From: Sulfitobacter sp. S223
GTDB taxonomy: Bacteria; Pseudomonadota; Alphaproteobacteria; Rhodobacterales; Rhodobacteraceae
Reading direction: 5' to 3'
Assembly: GCF_025143825.1 (NCBI RefSeq)
Contig: NZ_CP083560.1
Location: 1,860,001 to 1,924,000, forward strand
Length of the DNA: 64,000 bases
Positions 1-8,639 of this stretch are shown here, piece by piece (position 1 is the first letter of the stretch; the number at the start of each line of letters is the position of its first letter). The position numbers and the translations under genes were made by a program. Below the pieces are notes generated by a model. The model worked only from the letters and a program-made list of their open reading frames with translations, ran no database searches and had not been told where the DNA came from.

Positions 1-82
1 TCGGTTCTTGATGATCTGTGTCAGAGGCCCTGAGCGCGCGCAGGTTGTTCCCGCACTAAGATCAGACCGGTCCCCGCCAAGG
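1..82. other. Left edge, no gene recognised
   Basis: This short stretch lies downstream of the nadC stop on the minus strand. I see no convincing reading frame, RNA gene or U-tailed hairpin in it. A plus-strand frame running into nadC looks like a shadow of that gene. Confidence 0.5.
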
Positions 83-931
83 TCAGAAATCCAGACCAAG
101 ATCAACGGTAGGCGCAGAGTGGGTCAACGCACCGGAGGAGATGTAATCAACACCTGTGGCTCCAATAGAAGCGATGCGTTCAAGGGTTACATTGCCGCTG
201 GCTTCCGTTTTCATGCGCCCGTCTACAAGGGCAACCGCCTCGCGCAGCAGGTCGTTGCTCATGTTGTCCAGAAGGACGACAGAGGCACCGCCGACCTCTA
301 GAACAACGGCCAATTGCTCCAACCGATCCACTTCGATTTCAACAGCCATCATGTGGCTTGCATGGGCCTTTGTGGCTTCCAGAACTTGCCGGACACCGCC
401 CGCAGCGGCAATATGGTTGTCCTTGATCAGAATTGCGTCCGACAGGGAATAGCGGTGATTGAAGCCACCGCCGTGCAGAACCGCCAGTTTCTCAACCAGA
501 CGCAGGCCAGGTGTCGTTTTGCGGGTGCAGGTGACGCGGGTTTCGGTCCCGTCGGTTTCGGCGACAAATGCAGCCGTCATCGTCGCAATACCGGTCAAGC
601 GCCCTGCAAAATTCAGGGCCACACGTTCGGCAGACAAGATGGACGCCGCGCTGCCTGTGATAGTCATCAGAGTGTCACCAGCATTGCAGGGCTGGCCATC
701 CGCAATGTGTGTTTCAATGCCAAGCGTTGCATCCACCAGATGAAAGGCGATGCGCGCGATCTGCATGCCTGACACTATGGCGTTTGCTCGGGCGTTCAGG
801 CGCGCTGAGTAGGTCGTTCCGGCGGGGATCACGGCGCGGGTTGTCACGTCACCGTAGCTGCCCAAATCTTCCATAAGCGCGTTGCGGATCATCGGCTCAA
901 GGATCAAGTCAGGCACATTGGAAAAGCTCAT
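83..931 (-). CDS. nadC: Nicotinate-nucleotide pyrophosphorylase (carboxylating)
   Basis: Quinolinate phosphoribosyltransferase, 282 aa, the normal family length. It converts quinolinate and PRPP to nicotinate mononucleotide, CO2 and pyrophosphate, the last step of de novo pyridine ring synthesis. Family motifs are visible: RKTTPGLR at about residues 137-144, GGGFNHR at 154-160 and the lysine/aspartate stretch ILIKDNHI at 167-174. The ATG overlaps the nadB stop as ATGA, so the two are translationally coupled. It is the last gene of a minus-strand nadA-nadB-nadC operon, and the encoded protein is expected to be cytosolic. Confidence 0.97.
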   Translation of the reverse strand: MSFSNVPDLILEPMIRNALMEDLGSYGDVTTRAVIPAGTTYSARLNARANAIVSGMQIARIAFHLVDATLGIETHIADGQPCNAGDTLMTITGSAASILSAERVALNFAGRLTGIATMTAAFVAETDGTETRVTCTRKTTPGLRLVEKLAVLHGGGFNHRYSLSDAILIKDNHIAAAGGVRQVLEATKAHASHMMAVEIEVDRLEQLAVVLEVGGASVVLLDNMSNDLLREAVALVDGRMKTEASGNVTLERIASIGATGVDYISSGALTHSAPTVDLGLDF

Positions 932-2493
932 GGGGCTTCCTCACAAATTTGGGTTCTTAATGTCATGGCATCCGCCAGCGTCAGCTTTGATCGTTTGCCA
1001 TCGCCGGGATTTGTATCAGGAAAATCGGACCTCTCATGCGCCCCGCGGCTTTCTTCGCGGGCAAGTGCCGACGCGGCGATCAAGGTCGCTGTAGCGGTCA
1101 TGTTCAGGAAGGAAATACTGTCCCCGAAGGTGTCCTCAAGATCCGCGATCTTACGCAGGGCTGTCTTCAGGCCCGTGGCATCCCGCATGACACCAACGTG
1201 GCGTGTCATTGTTTCGCGCAGTTGTGTCACCGCGTCGGGATCGGGCGATGTGCCGCCTTCGTCAAAGCTGATGTCAAGTTTCGGCGCCGTGTTCTCGGGG
1301 ACCGCTGCCGCGATGTTTTCAGCGCAAATGCGGGCGAAAACCAGCGCTTCAAGCAGGCCGTTCGAGGCCAGACGATTGGCACCGTGCAATCCGGTCGAAG
1401 ACGCTTCTCCGCAGACCCAAAGACTGCCTAACGAAGCGCGGCCGTCTGTGTCGGTTGCGATCCCGCCCATGTGGTAATGCGCCGCGGCGGCTACCGGGAT
1501 CGGGTCAATTGCAGGGTCAATGCCGTTGCGTGCGCAGGCTTCTGCGACCGCTGGATATTGGATTTTGATGGCCTCACCCAACACGTGGCGCGTGTCGAGC
1601 ATCGGGCGCAGGCCTGCTTGGGATTGTGCGAATATCGCACGGGCCACAACGTCGCGTGGGGCAAGCTCGGCATCGGGATGCGCAGCCTGCATGAACCTTT
1701 CGCCATTGCTGTTGATCAGTGTGGCACCTTCCCCGCGTAGGGCTTCGGTGGCCAATGGGGCAGGGTCCTCACCGACGTCCATCGCAGTGGGATGAAACTG
1801 GACGAATTCTGGGTCTGCAATCACCGCACCCGCACGCGCAGCCAGACCGATCACCTGACCGCGTATCCGTGGCGGGTTCGTTGTTATAGCATAAAGCCCG
1901 CCAGAGCCGCCACCGGCCAACAACACGGCACTGCCGCGCAACATCACAGGGGCAGAGCCTGAATCTTCGGCTGATTGAATGGCGATACCCGTGACGCGGC
2001 CGTCGATGACCTCTAGGTCTAGGGCCATCGTGCCTTCCAGAACCTGAATAGACGCTGTCATGCGTACCTGTTCGATAAGTGCAGCCATAATTTCGGCCCC
2101 GGCCTGATCGCCTTTGACACGGACCACACGCGCAAAACTATGCGCAGCTTCGCGCGACATAACGTAATCGCCGTTTTCGGTTCGATCAAAAGGTGTGCCA
2201 AGTGCGGTCAGATCAAGGATGTGGGCGCGTGCCTCTTGGGTGACCAGATCGGCGACATCGGGATCAACGGTCCCATCGCCCGCCTTTACCGTATCGGCAG
2301 CATGGCTTTGCGCGCTGTCAGCCGCGTCCATCGCAGCCGCGACACCGCCTTGCGCCCAAGCCGAGCTGGCCCCTTCACCCAGACGCTCGGGCGAGATCAT
2401 AGCGACAGGACGTGGCGCAAGTTTGAGCGCAGCATATAGCGCGCCAAGCCCGGCACCGACAATGATGATCCGGTCGGTCTGAACGGTTTTCAT
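928..2493 (-). CDS. nadB: L-aspartate oxidase
   Basis: FAD-dependent oxidase of 521 aa that turns L-aspartate into iminoaspartate, which NadA condenses with dihydroxyacetone phosphate. It begins with a Rossmann dinucleotide-binding motif (GAGLGALYAAL) and carries the fumarate reductase/succinate dehydrogenase family signatures QFHPTAM and EALRGEGA. A TTG three codons upstream (2502) is possible, but the ATG at 2493 gives the usual N-terminus just before the FAD motif. The start lies 5 bp after the nadA stop, and the 3' end overlaps nadC by 4 bp. Confidence 0.96.
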   Translation of the reverse strand: MKTVQTDRIIIVGAGLGALYAALKLAPRPVAMISPERLGEGASSAWAQGGVAAAMDAADSAQSHAADTVKAGDGTVDPDVADLVTQEARAHILDLTALGTPFDRTENGDYVMSREAAHSFARVVRVKGDQAGAEIMAALIEQVRMTASIQVLEGTMALDLEVIDGRVTGIAIQSAEDSGSAPVMLRGSAVLLAGGGSGGLYAITTNPPRIRGQVIGLAARAGAVIADPEFVQFHPTAMDVGEDPAPLATEALRGEGATLINSNGERFMQAAHPDAELAPRDVVARAIFAQSQAGLRPMLDTRHVLGEAIKIQYPAVAEACARNGIDPAIDPIPVAAAAHYHMGGIATDTDGRASLGSLWVCGEASSTGLHGANRLASNGLLEALVFARICAENIAAAVPENTAPKLDISFDEGGTSPDPDAVTQLRETMTRHVGVMRDATGLKTALRKIADLEDTFGDSISFLNMTATATLIAASALAREESRGAHERSDFPDTNPGDGKRSKLTLADAMTLRTQICEEAP

Positions 2494-2498
2494 CCGGA

Positions 2499-3548
2499 TC
2501 AAAGACCCAGTTTGCGTGACAGGTCGATCATCGCTTGCACCGACTTGCGGGCGTTTTCAGCGACGGCGGGATCGACGAAAACCTCGTTCTCACCGCTGTG
2601 CAGCACCCATAGAATTTTCTCCAGCGATATTTTCTTCATGTAAGGGCACATGTTACAGGGGCCGACGAAGTCCACCTCTGGCAGTTGATCCGAGATATTC
2701 GACGCCATCGAGCATTCGGTAATCAGCATTGCCTTTTCAGGCTTTTCGTCCGTCACATATTTGATGATGCCACTAGTCGAGCCGGAGAAATCAGCCTCTG
2801 CGACCACATCAGGCGGGCATTCCGGGTGCGCGATCAATCGCGTGCCCGGATTCCATTCACGGAAATCACGCAGATCTTTGGCTGTGTATTGCTCATGTAC
2901 GATGCAAGATCCGGGCCAATAGACGATGTTCTTGTGGCTTTGGTTGGCAATGTTCTGCGCCAGATATTGATCCGGCGTCATGATGACCGTGTCGCTTTCC
3001 ATCGCATTCACGATCTGCAACGCGTTCGAGGAGGTGCAGCAAATGTCAGAGGCGGCTTTGACTTCTGCGGTTGTGTTCACGTACGTCACGACAGGCGCGC
3101 CGGGATATTTTGACCGCATTTCGTCAATACCAGCAGCTGTGATACTTTCGGCCAGCGAACAGCCTGCATCCATGTCCGGCATCAAGACAGTCTTTTCCGG
3201 GCTCAGAATTTTCGAGGTTTCCGCCATGAAATGGACGCCCGCCTGAACGATCACATCCGCATCAACGTCGCTGGCTTTCATTGCAAGCTGCAAGCTGTCA
3301 CCGACGAAGTCGGACACGCCATGGAAAATCTCTGGTGTCATATAGTTGTGACCCAGAATAACCGCGTTGCGTTCTTTTTTCAGCGTGTTGATCGCCTTGA
3401 CGTATGGCGCGTAGATCAGCCAATCCGCCGGTGAAACGACACGTGACATACCTGCGTAGGTGTCTTGCAGCGCCTCTGCACATTCAGCAGAAGGGGTGAG
3501 ATCATAGTGATCTGAAAGAACGGTGCGAACGTGCGAAAGGTCCAGCAT
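2499..3548 (-). CDS. nadA: Quinolinate synthase A
   Basis: Quinolinate synthase, 349 aa, a [4Fe-4S] enzyme condensing iminoaspartate with dihydroxyacetone phosphate. Conserved cysteine contexts are seen in MDAGCSLAES, HPECPPD and GPCNMCPYMKK, matching the cluster-binding pattern of the family. The open frame extends 30 codons further upstream, but the ATG at 3548 has a good GGAGAC ribosome-binding site about 8 nt ahead and starts at the normal position, so I chose it. It is the first gene of the nadABC operon, and its promoter should lie in 3549-3978. Confidence 0.96.
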   Translation of the reverse strand: MLDLSHVRTVLSDHYDLTPSAECAEALQDTYAGMSRVVSPADWLIYAPYVKAINTLKKERNAVILGHNYMTPEIFHGVSDFVGDSLQLAMKASDVDADVIVQAGVHFMAETSKILSPEKTVLMPDMDAGCSLAESITAAGIDEMRSKYPGAPVVTYVNTTAEVKAASDICCTSSNALQIVNAMESDTVIMTPDQYLAQNIANQSHKNIVYWPGSCIVHEQYTAKDLRDFREWNPGTRLIAHPECPPDVVAEADFSGSTSGIIKYVTDEKPEKAMLITECSMASNISDQLPEVDFVGPCNMCPYMKKISLEKILWVLHSGENEVFVDPAVAENARKSVQAMIDLSRKLGL

Positions 3549-3978
3549 TGAGCATGTCTCCGGATGATTTGAGTGCTCAATACATGGAGAATGGCCGCAG
3601 GCCAACGTCTTGCAGCGCGAAACACCGTTTATAGGCAAGTTTGCACTGCAATTTCTTTAGCGCAGCGGTGAAAAGCGCAAGGGCGCTGTATTCTGCCTGA
3701 TCGCTCTGTCCGGGTGAAATGTAACCTTATGTCAGGCACTTAAAGATTGTCTTGGTGCGCCTCAGAGAATGTAAACTGCTATGCTTTCCAATTGGTCTTT
3801 CCACATTTCGTCATTTTACCAAGGGGGGGTGTAATGCGCGTTTGTGGTTTTCTTTGATAATCCAAACGCCTTTAAACGCTAATTTGGCCGCATCTTTCCC
3901 AGATGTATTCCTTTATCTGCTTTCACAAAGCGATCAGACGCTCTAGGCATCCCAATCTTCTAGATTCAAGGACAGATC
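3549..3978. other. Intergenic region between nadA and the YaeQ gene
   Basis: About 430 bp separate the divergently transcribed nadA (minus) and YaeQ (plus) genes. It is AT-richer than its neighbours and should hold both promoters. I do not see a confident operator, riboswitch or small RNA. The 64-codon plus-strand frame near 3752 lacks a ribosome-binding site and recognisable protein character. Confidence 0.5.
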
Positions 3979-4527
3979 ATGGCGCAAAAAGCCACCATCT
4001 ATAAAGTTGAACTTTCCGTCTCAGATATGGATCGTCACTATTACGAGACCCACAAACTGACTGTCGCAAAACATCCGTCAGAGACGGATGAACGGTTGAT
4101 GGTACGTCTTCTTGCTTTTGCGCTAAATGCCAACGAGCAATTGGAACTGACCAAGGGTCTCTCAACCGATGACGAACCGGACATCTGGCAGAAAAGCCTG
4201 AGTGACGAGCTGGACCTGTGGGTGGCATTGGGCCTTCCGAGCGAGAAGATCGTCCGTCAATCCTGCGGAAAGGCCGCCAAAGTCATCGTCTATAGCTATG
4301 GCGGCAGGACGGCTGATGTCTGGTGGGAGAAGATCAGCAACAGTACCACCCGTTTTGATAATCTTCAGGTCACGAATTTTCTGGAAAAAGACACCAGTGA
4401 ACTGGCGAAGATGGCAAAGCGCTCAATGAAATTGCAGGTAAATATTCAGGACGGCGAAGTGATGGTAAGCGTCGATGATAGCATCGTTTACGTCACTCCT
4501 GTTGAATTGAAAACTGCTGGCCGCTGA
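3979..4527 (+). CDS. YaeQ family protein
   Basis: A 182-aa protein with the full-length YaeQ family pattern: N-terminal ATIYKVELSVSDMDRHYY, a DERLMVRLLAFAL helix, and the central SDELDLWVALGLPS and VYSYGGRTADVWW segments. The fold is related to the PD-(D/E)XK nuclease superfamily, but a biochemical role is not established. E. coli YaeQ was linked to suppression of RfaH-related phenotypes. Soluble, no signal peptide. It is monocistronic, and the exopolysaccharide locus begins beyond its 3' end on the opposite strand. Confidence 0.9.
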   Translation: MAQKATIYKVELSVSDMDRHYYETHKLTVAKHPSETDERLMVRLLAFALNANEQLELTKGLSTDDEPDIWQKSLSDELDLWVALGLPSEKIVRQSCGKAAKVIVYSYGGRTADVWWEKISNSTTRFDNLQVTNFLEKDTSELAKMAKRSMKLQVNIQDGEVMVSVDDSIVYVTPVELKTAGR

Positions 4528-4953
4528 CGCTGAACCGACTAACTTTAACACCGGATAACACCTAGGCATGCGTCGAAACTGCGTCCGGAATGGGTTTTAG
4601 GTGGCATTATATGGGGGCGAAGTAATCTTTGGCCACGCCGCGAGGCGCAGGGCGGCAGTCTTACTTTGAACCATGCATGTTCTCAGGGTCTTGCGGTGGA
4701 AGGACAGTCCTTTGGTCAGAGGTGGTGTTCAATAAGTATTTTTTATCAGTCAGTTATGAAGATTCAGTATTCATGACCGTGAAGCAGATTGAGTAGTACA
4801 TGTTCACGTTTGCTTTGCCTGCCTAAGCTTCGAAAATACAGCAGGCTGCCTATTCTCGATGACTATTCCCGAAGGTGATGTCGCCAGCCCTTTTACGGTG
4901 GCAGCAAACGCTCTTAACGGACCTTGGTGGGGATTGCGGACTTGCATCGCATT
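4528..4953. other. Intergenic region downstream of YaeQ and the polymerase gene
   Basis: About 426 bp between two convergent genes. No frame with protein character, tRNA, or clear terminator with a U-tract was found. The sequence is AT-richer than the genes around it and marks the left border of the exopolysaccharide locus. It could hold decayed sequence from an insertion event, but I cannot identify any remnant. Confidence 0.4.
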
Positions 4954-6231
4954 TCAGACCCTCTCCAGAGTAGCTTCAGGTAGCGCCAACTCCCTTGCAT
5001 GGATGCCCAGCACAATCAGTGCAGGCCACAGCAGGTAGGCTTCGATCTCTATATTTTCGCCAAAGGACAGCAACAAAAGTGTCATCATGATTCCTAATGG
5101 CAAACGCCCTCGTGGTCCCATCGCGGCATCCTTTATCGCAATCCACATCTGCCACCCAAAGGGCACGAGCAGGGCTAAAAATCCGACCAGACCTTTCACG
5201 AACAATAGCCCGTACCATGTGTGATGACTGCCAATTGGCATGTATTCCACCGCATGGCTGCCCGGTTGCACAGTGGCGTGGCCAAACCAATAGGCGTCGT
5301 TCTGCCAGCGTTCTGTGGCAATGCGTTGAAGTGTTTCGCGCACCCGGGTGCTATCTGCCCGCGCGCCTTTGAATGCTGCGACGGCATCGGTCGCTGCGGT
5401 GGCGAGGGTCGATCCAACCACTGCCAATGACGCCGTTAAAGCGGCCAACAACTGCCATGCCCATCCGCGCAGAATGAGCGGCAAGAGGCGCGGCCCAATT
5501 GTGCAGGCGACAAGCCCCACCAATCCCATTCGTGACTTGGAGGCAAAGATCATCACGGTTCCGGCTGCAATCCCGATGCTGCGCCACTTGATGGTCTTTT
5601 CCTCTAGTGCAAACAGCACCATCACCGTCCCGAGAAGTGCTGCAAAAGGCGACCAAGGCGCGTAAAATTGCCAGCGCGGGGTCCAGCTTGCAGGGTCCCA
5701 AGTGTAAAAATAGACCGTGAAATACTCGGGTCCCGGACCACCCACAGCTTTGAGCGGCGAGGTGAAAATGCGTTCCGGCAAGCCAATATAAGGCGCGGCC
5801 AGGAGGGCGGGCGCGAGGATAAGCGTCCACAAGCCGACGACACATTGCGCACGCACCAACACCTCGCGGCGGATAGGCAGCACGGCGCCTGCTAACGGAA
5901 ACAGCGCCAACAGCGCCCATCCTTTTGCCCAACCAATGGATGACTTGATCGTCTTGCCGGTGCCAAGGCCCCAATCAAGATGCCCGACCCACAGGGCGAT
6001 CAGCAGTACAAACATGCCTGCCAGCCAGCACCAGATCACCGGCGGAATACTGCCCGTTGCCCGCATATCCTCGCGTACGGCAGGCCCGAGGTAAAGGACC
6101 AGAACCGCTAATCCGCCCAACACCCATGCCAGCACAGGGCCAACGATATAGAGCGCGCCGACCGCATAAAACGGCCATGTCCAGACAAATGTGCGGTAGA
6201 CCATGCGCTCAATGGGGTTCTCGCAGATCAT
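4954..6231 (-). CDS. O-antigen polymerase/ligase-like membrane protein (Wzy-type)
   Basis: A 425-aa polytopic inner-membrane protein with roughly ten hydrophobic segments and a large hydrophilic loop in its C-terminal half (about residues 290-345) containing the GSHHTWYGLLFVKG segment. This is the architecture of O-antigen polymerases and ligases, in which a periplasmic loop precedes the last membrane helices. Sequence identity in this family is always low, so the call rests on topology and context: it overlaps the chain-length determinant gene by 4 bp and lies in a locus with flippase, export lipoprotein and glycosyltransferases. It probably polymerises lipid-linked repeat units. Confidence 0.75.
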   Translation of the reverse strand: MICENPIERMVYRTFVWTWPFYAVGALYIVGPVLAWVLGGLAVLVLYLGPAVREDMRATGSIPPVIWCWLAGMFVLLIALWVGHLDWGLGTGKTIKSSIGWAKGWALLALFPLAGAVLPIRREVLVRAQCVVGLWTLILAPALLAAPYIGLPERIFTSPLKAVGGPGPEYFTVYFYTWDPASWTPRWQFYAPWSPFAALLGTVMVLFALEEKTIKWRSIGIAAGTVMIFASKSRMGLVGLVACTIGPRLLPLILRGWAWQLLAALTASLAVVGSTLATAATDAVAAFKGARADSTRVRETLQRIATERWQNDAYWFGHATVQPGSHAVEYMPIGSHHTWYGLLFVKGLVGFLALLVPFGWQMWIAIKDAAMGPRGRLPLGIMMTLLLLSFGENIEIEAYLLWPALIVLGIHARELALPEATLERV

Positions 6232-7667
6232 TCGCGGGCCTCGGGCTTGGACAGCAGACGCGAGATCAGTGCAATCCTGATCCAGCCCATCGCAAGGCTG
6301 ATGAGCAGCATCAGCGTGGCAGCGACCCCCGCCATCACAGCCAGCTTGCGGTTGGGAGAGGAGGGTTTCAATGGCAGGGACGGATTCTCCAGAACCTGCA
6401 CAAGCGGGTAGGAGGCATAGACATCCGACTTGCTCGATTGAGCGCGGGCAATGGCCGAGGCAAAGACGGCCTCTGCCACGGAAAAATCACGCTCGAGGTC
6501 TTTCATCTTAGCGGCTGCAGGGGCGAAGGTATCCAGCATAGTCTGGCCTTCGGCTTTTTGACGCTCAAGTGTCGCTAACTGTTGCTGCGCCCCGGACACA
6601 TCCACATGCATCCGCACCAGCTCTGCCAACAACTGCGCCCGCGCACCATCCGGAGCGAGGTCAAAGGCGCCTAGCGCCCGAGCATCCAAGCCGGTGATGG
6701 TTTGTGCCATGGTTAAGGCTGTCGAGGCTGAACGGTCGCGCGCGGCACGTGCCGCCTGTACCTTTGGATGGCGCGATCCATATTGCGCATTGGCCTCCGT
6801 ATGGGCGACTTCGGTTCGTGCCACCTCATCCAGCAATGCAATATAGGAGCCATCTGCAAAAAGCTTGAGCGTGGCGGCTGCAACAGAAGCATCCAGTCCC
6901 AATTGCGCTTCCAACGCGGCAGTGGTGGCCGCGATGTCGCTCAGTGTGGCGTGCTGGGTCTGAATTTGGTCGTCGAGTGCCAGATGTCGTGACAGCAGCA
7001 CGTCATATTGGTCCACAGATAGTAATCCGGTCTCCGCCTGTAGCGCCTCGATCTGGCTGCGCGTGTCCGCAACAGAAGCGCGATAGTCCGCAATGGCTTG
7101 TAGGCCGCTGTCCTGACGGGTGTCGACTTCATCGGTCCTCAGCGCATCCAGCTCCTCGAAAAACGCCGCCAGAATGGCATCGCCACGGGCCTGCGCATCT
7201 TGCGGGGTGCGGCCTGTGGTTTCAAAGTGGATCAGACTTGTTTGATCCACGAGACGCACACGCGGCTGGCCCAATTCACTGCGGAGGATGTTCAAGGACG
7301 CCGCCGCCGCATCGACAATCCGGTCCGCCCCCAACAATCGCTTATATGTCTCGGTCGGGCTGACAGCATTGCTGGCAAAGGCAGAGTTGGCATAGGAGGT
7401 CGCCTGACCAATCCCGTTTACATTCATCGAGGCAGACGCGCCCGAGCCCGGCATGATCAGCGATGTGGTCGAGCGGTAGCTGAGAGGCGCTGTCTTGAGA
7501 TAACCCAGCAACGGTGCCCAAATCAGGGTCGCCCCGAGAATTGCGGTCGCCATATAGCGCGGCAACCGTGCCGGATCGCCAAGCTTCCCACCCATGACGA
7601 CACGCTTCACGACCCCCCCTGCGCGGGGACGGGGTTTGGCAGCAAATGGAAATGTGAATGTGATCAT
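6228..7667 (-). CDS. Polysaccharide chain-length determinant (Wzz/GumC family)
   Basis: A 479-aa polysaccharide co-polymerase. A transmembrane helix at about residues 38-58 is followed by a long periplasmic region with coiled-coil segments, then a proline-rich stretch (NPSLPLKPSSPNRK) just before a second helix at about 443-465, the usual Wzz arrangement. No Walker A motif or tyrosine cluster follows the second helix, so it lacks the tyrosine-kinase domain of Wzc-type proteins, and no separate kinase lies in the window. It is the first gene of a two-gene operon with the polymerase, and a CTATCC-N4-GGNTAG dyad sits about 90 bp upstream of its ATG. Confidence 0.88.
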   Translation of the reverse strand: MITFTFPFAAKPRPRAGGVVKRVVMGGKLGDPARLPRYMATAILGATLIWAPLLGYLKTAPLSYRSTTSLIMPGSGASASMNVNGIGQATSYANSAFASNAVSPTETYKRLLGADRIVDAAAASLNILRSELGQPRVRLVDQTSLIHFETTGRTPQDAQARGDAILAAFFEELDALRTDEVDTRQDSGLQAIADYRASVADTRSQIEALQAETGLLSVDQYDVLLSRHLALDDQIQTQHATLSDIAATTAALEAQLGLDASVAAATLKLFADGSYIALLDEVARTEVAHTEANAQYGSRHPKVQAARAARDRSASTALTMAQTITGLDARALGAFDLAPDGARAQLLAELVRMHVDVSGAQQQLATLERQKAEGQTMLDTFAPAAAKMKDLERDFSVAEAVFASAIARAQSSKSDVYASYPLVQVLENPSLPLKPSSPNRKLAVMAGVAATLMLLISLAMGWIRIALISRLLSKPEARE

Positions 7668-7757
7668 CGGGTGGCTCCTTCACCGATGATCTATCTGAAT
7701 GCACGGAATTTATCTTGTGGACTAAGGGCCAGCGGAATGGGGCATTTGACCCTGCAC

Positions 7758-7773
7758 CTATCCTTTAGGTTAG
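7758..7773. promoter_or_regulatory. Putative operator, dyad CTATCC-N4-GGNTAG (site A)
   Basis: The sequence CTATCCTTTAGGTTAG lies between the response regulator stop and the chain-length gene start. Half-site and spacing match copies at 10123 and 14496. An inner ACCTA/TAGGT palindrome is also present. Placement fits control of the chain-length/polymerase operon; assignment to the neighbouring NarL-type regulator is inference. Confidence 0.55.
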
Positions 7774-7774
7774 A

Positions 7775-8389
7775 TCAAAACAGGCCGGCTTCGCGCGCGA
7801 TCAGGGCTGCTTGTGTGCGGTTTGCGGCCCCGACTTTACGGTAGAGCGTTTTGACATGGAGTTTGATCGTCGGCTCGGTGATGACCAGATCACGCGCAAT
7901 CTCTTTGTTCGACTTGCCCTCGGTCAACCCTTTAAGCACCTGCAATTCACGCGGTGTAAGCTTTTCGGCAAGGGCGTTTGTGGGTTCTTCTTCAATCGCC
8001 GTCATGAAATCAATGGGCGCATATTGCTCACCCATGGCCATGAACTTGACAGCATTCACCAGCGATTTGGCGGGCAGGGATTTGGGCACAAATCCGGCTG
8101 CGCCCGCTTCGAGTGCATCCTCGGCAATCTGGCGCGTCGCCTCTCCCGAAATGAGGGCGACCCGCTGCCCGTCTTTGAGGGCAATCGCTTTGCGCAGCCC
8201 GTCCAAACCATTCATGCCGGGCATGTTGTAGTCGAGCAGAATCAGATCGAATGGTCCATCATCTTCGATCTTCGCGCAGGCGTGATCAAACGTGCCTGCG
8301 GTCGCGGTCTCCATCTGCCCCTCTGCTTCAAGGAACATTACAAGCGTGTCGCGCAGCAGGTCGTGGTCGTCAGCAATCAAAACTCTCAT
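7775..8389 (-). CDS. NarL/FixJ-type response regulator
   Basis: A 204-aa two-domain regulator. The receiver domain (about 1-120) has the acidic pair in LIADDHD, the phosphoacceptor aspartate in LILLDYNMPG, and the conserved lysine in FVPKSLPA. The LuxR-type helix-turn-helix (about 138-204) carries LTPRELQVLKGLTEGKSNKEIARDL and ITEPTIKLHVKTLYRKV. It is encoded inside the exopolysaccharide locus, divergent from the glycosyltransferase fusion, with the hybrid histidine kinase nearby. The likely role is transcriptional control of polysaccharide genes after phosphotransfer from the kinase's Hpt domain; the pairing is inferred from proximity. Confidence 0.93.
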   Translation of the reverse strand: MRVLIADDHDLLRDTLVMFLEAEGQMETATAGTFDHACAKIEDDGPFDLILLDYNMPGMNGLDGLRKAIALKDGQRVALISGEATRQIAEDALEAGAAGFVPKSLPAKSLVNAVKFMAMGEQYAPIDFMTAIEEEPTNALAEKLTPRELQVLKGLTEGKSNKEIARDLVITEPTIKLHVKTLYRKVGAANRTQAALIAREAGLF

Positions 8390-8475
8390 AATACATCCTT
8401 CGAGCGTTGAGACATTGTAACCGCAGATTGTGGTACTTCAAAGGCGCAAATAGCGGGAAATTAGGGTTAACGCGG

Positions 8476-8491
8476 CCCCCCGAACGGATAG
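8476..8491. promoter_or_regulatory. Degenerate copy of the CTATCC/GGNTAG dyad (site D)
   Basis: In the divergent region between the response regulator and the glycosyltransferase fusion, the minus strand reads CTATCC-N4-GGGGGG. One half-site is perfect and the other matches partly with the same 4-nt spacing. It could be a weak autoregulatory site. Half-sites alone also occur by chance in coding sequence, so confidence is low. Confidence 0.25.
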
Positions 8492-8596
8492 GATCGCCGC
8501 CATTCTGCCTTTGATGTGGGCCCTGTTGGGGTATCCGTCAACCATAAGTGCCCTCCACCTGTCCGCCCGCTCCGTTGCGGCAAGTGCCTGTTTTCG

Positions 8597-8625
8597 TTGA
8601 TCACTAATCCAATATTTCTGATCAA
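8597..8625. promoter_or_regulatory. Inverted repeat TTGATCA-N15-TGATCAA before the fusion gene
   Basis: A perfect 7-bp inverted repeat ends just before the AAGGA ribosome-binding site of the gene starting at 8640. It could be an operator, or a hairpin in the 5' leader close to the ribosome-binding site. The half-sites resemble FNR-type TTGAT/ATCAA, but the spacing is too wide for a canonical FNR box. Confidence 0.35.
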
Positions 8626-8639
8626 TAAGGACTGCTGCC

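Noticed and set aside
3752-3946. 64-codon frame upstream of the YaeQ gene
   Set aside because: No ribosome-binding site, composition follows AT-rich promoter DNA, no family resemblance.
6228-7667. Wzc-type tyrosine autokinase
   Set aside because: No Walker A/B motifs and no tyrosine-rich tail follow the second membrane helix.
8597-8610. Canonical FNR/FnrL box
   Set aside because: TTGAT is followed after 4 nt by AATCC rather than ATCAA; the matching half-site is far away, so it is listed only as an inverted repeat.
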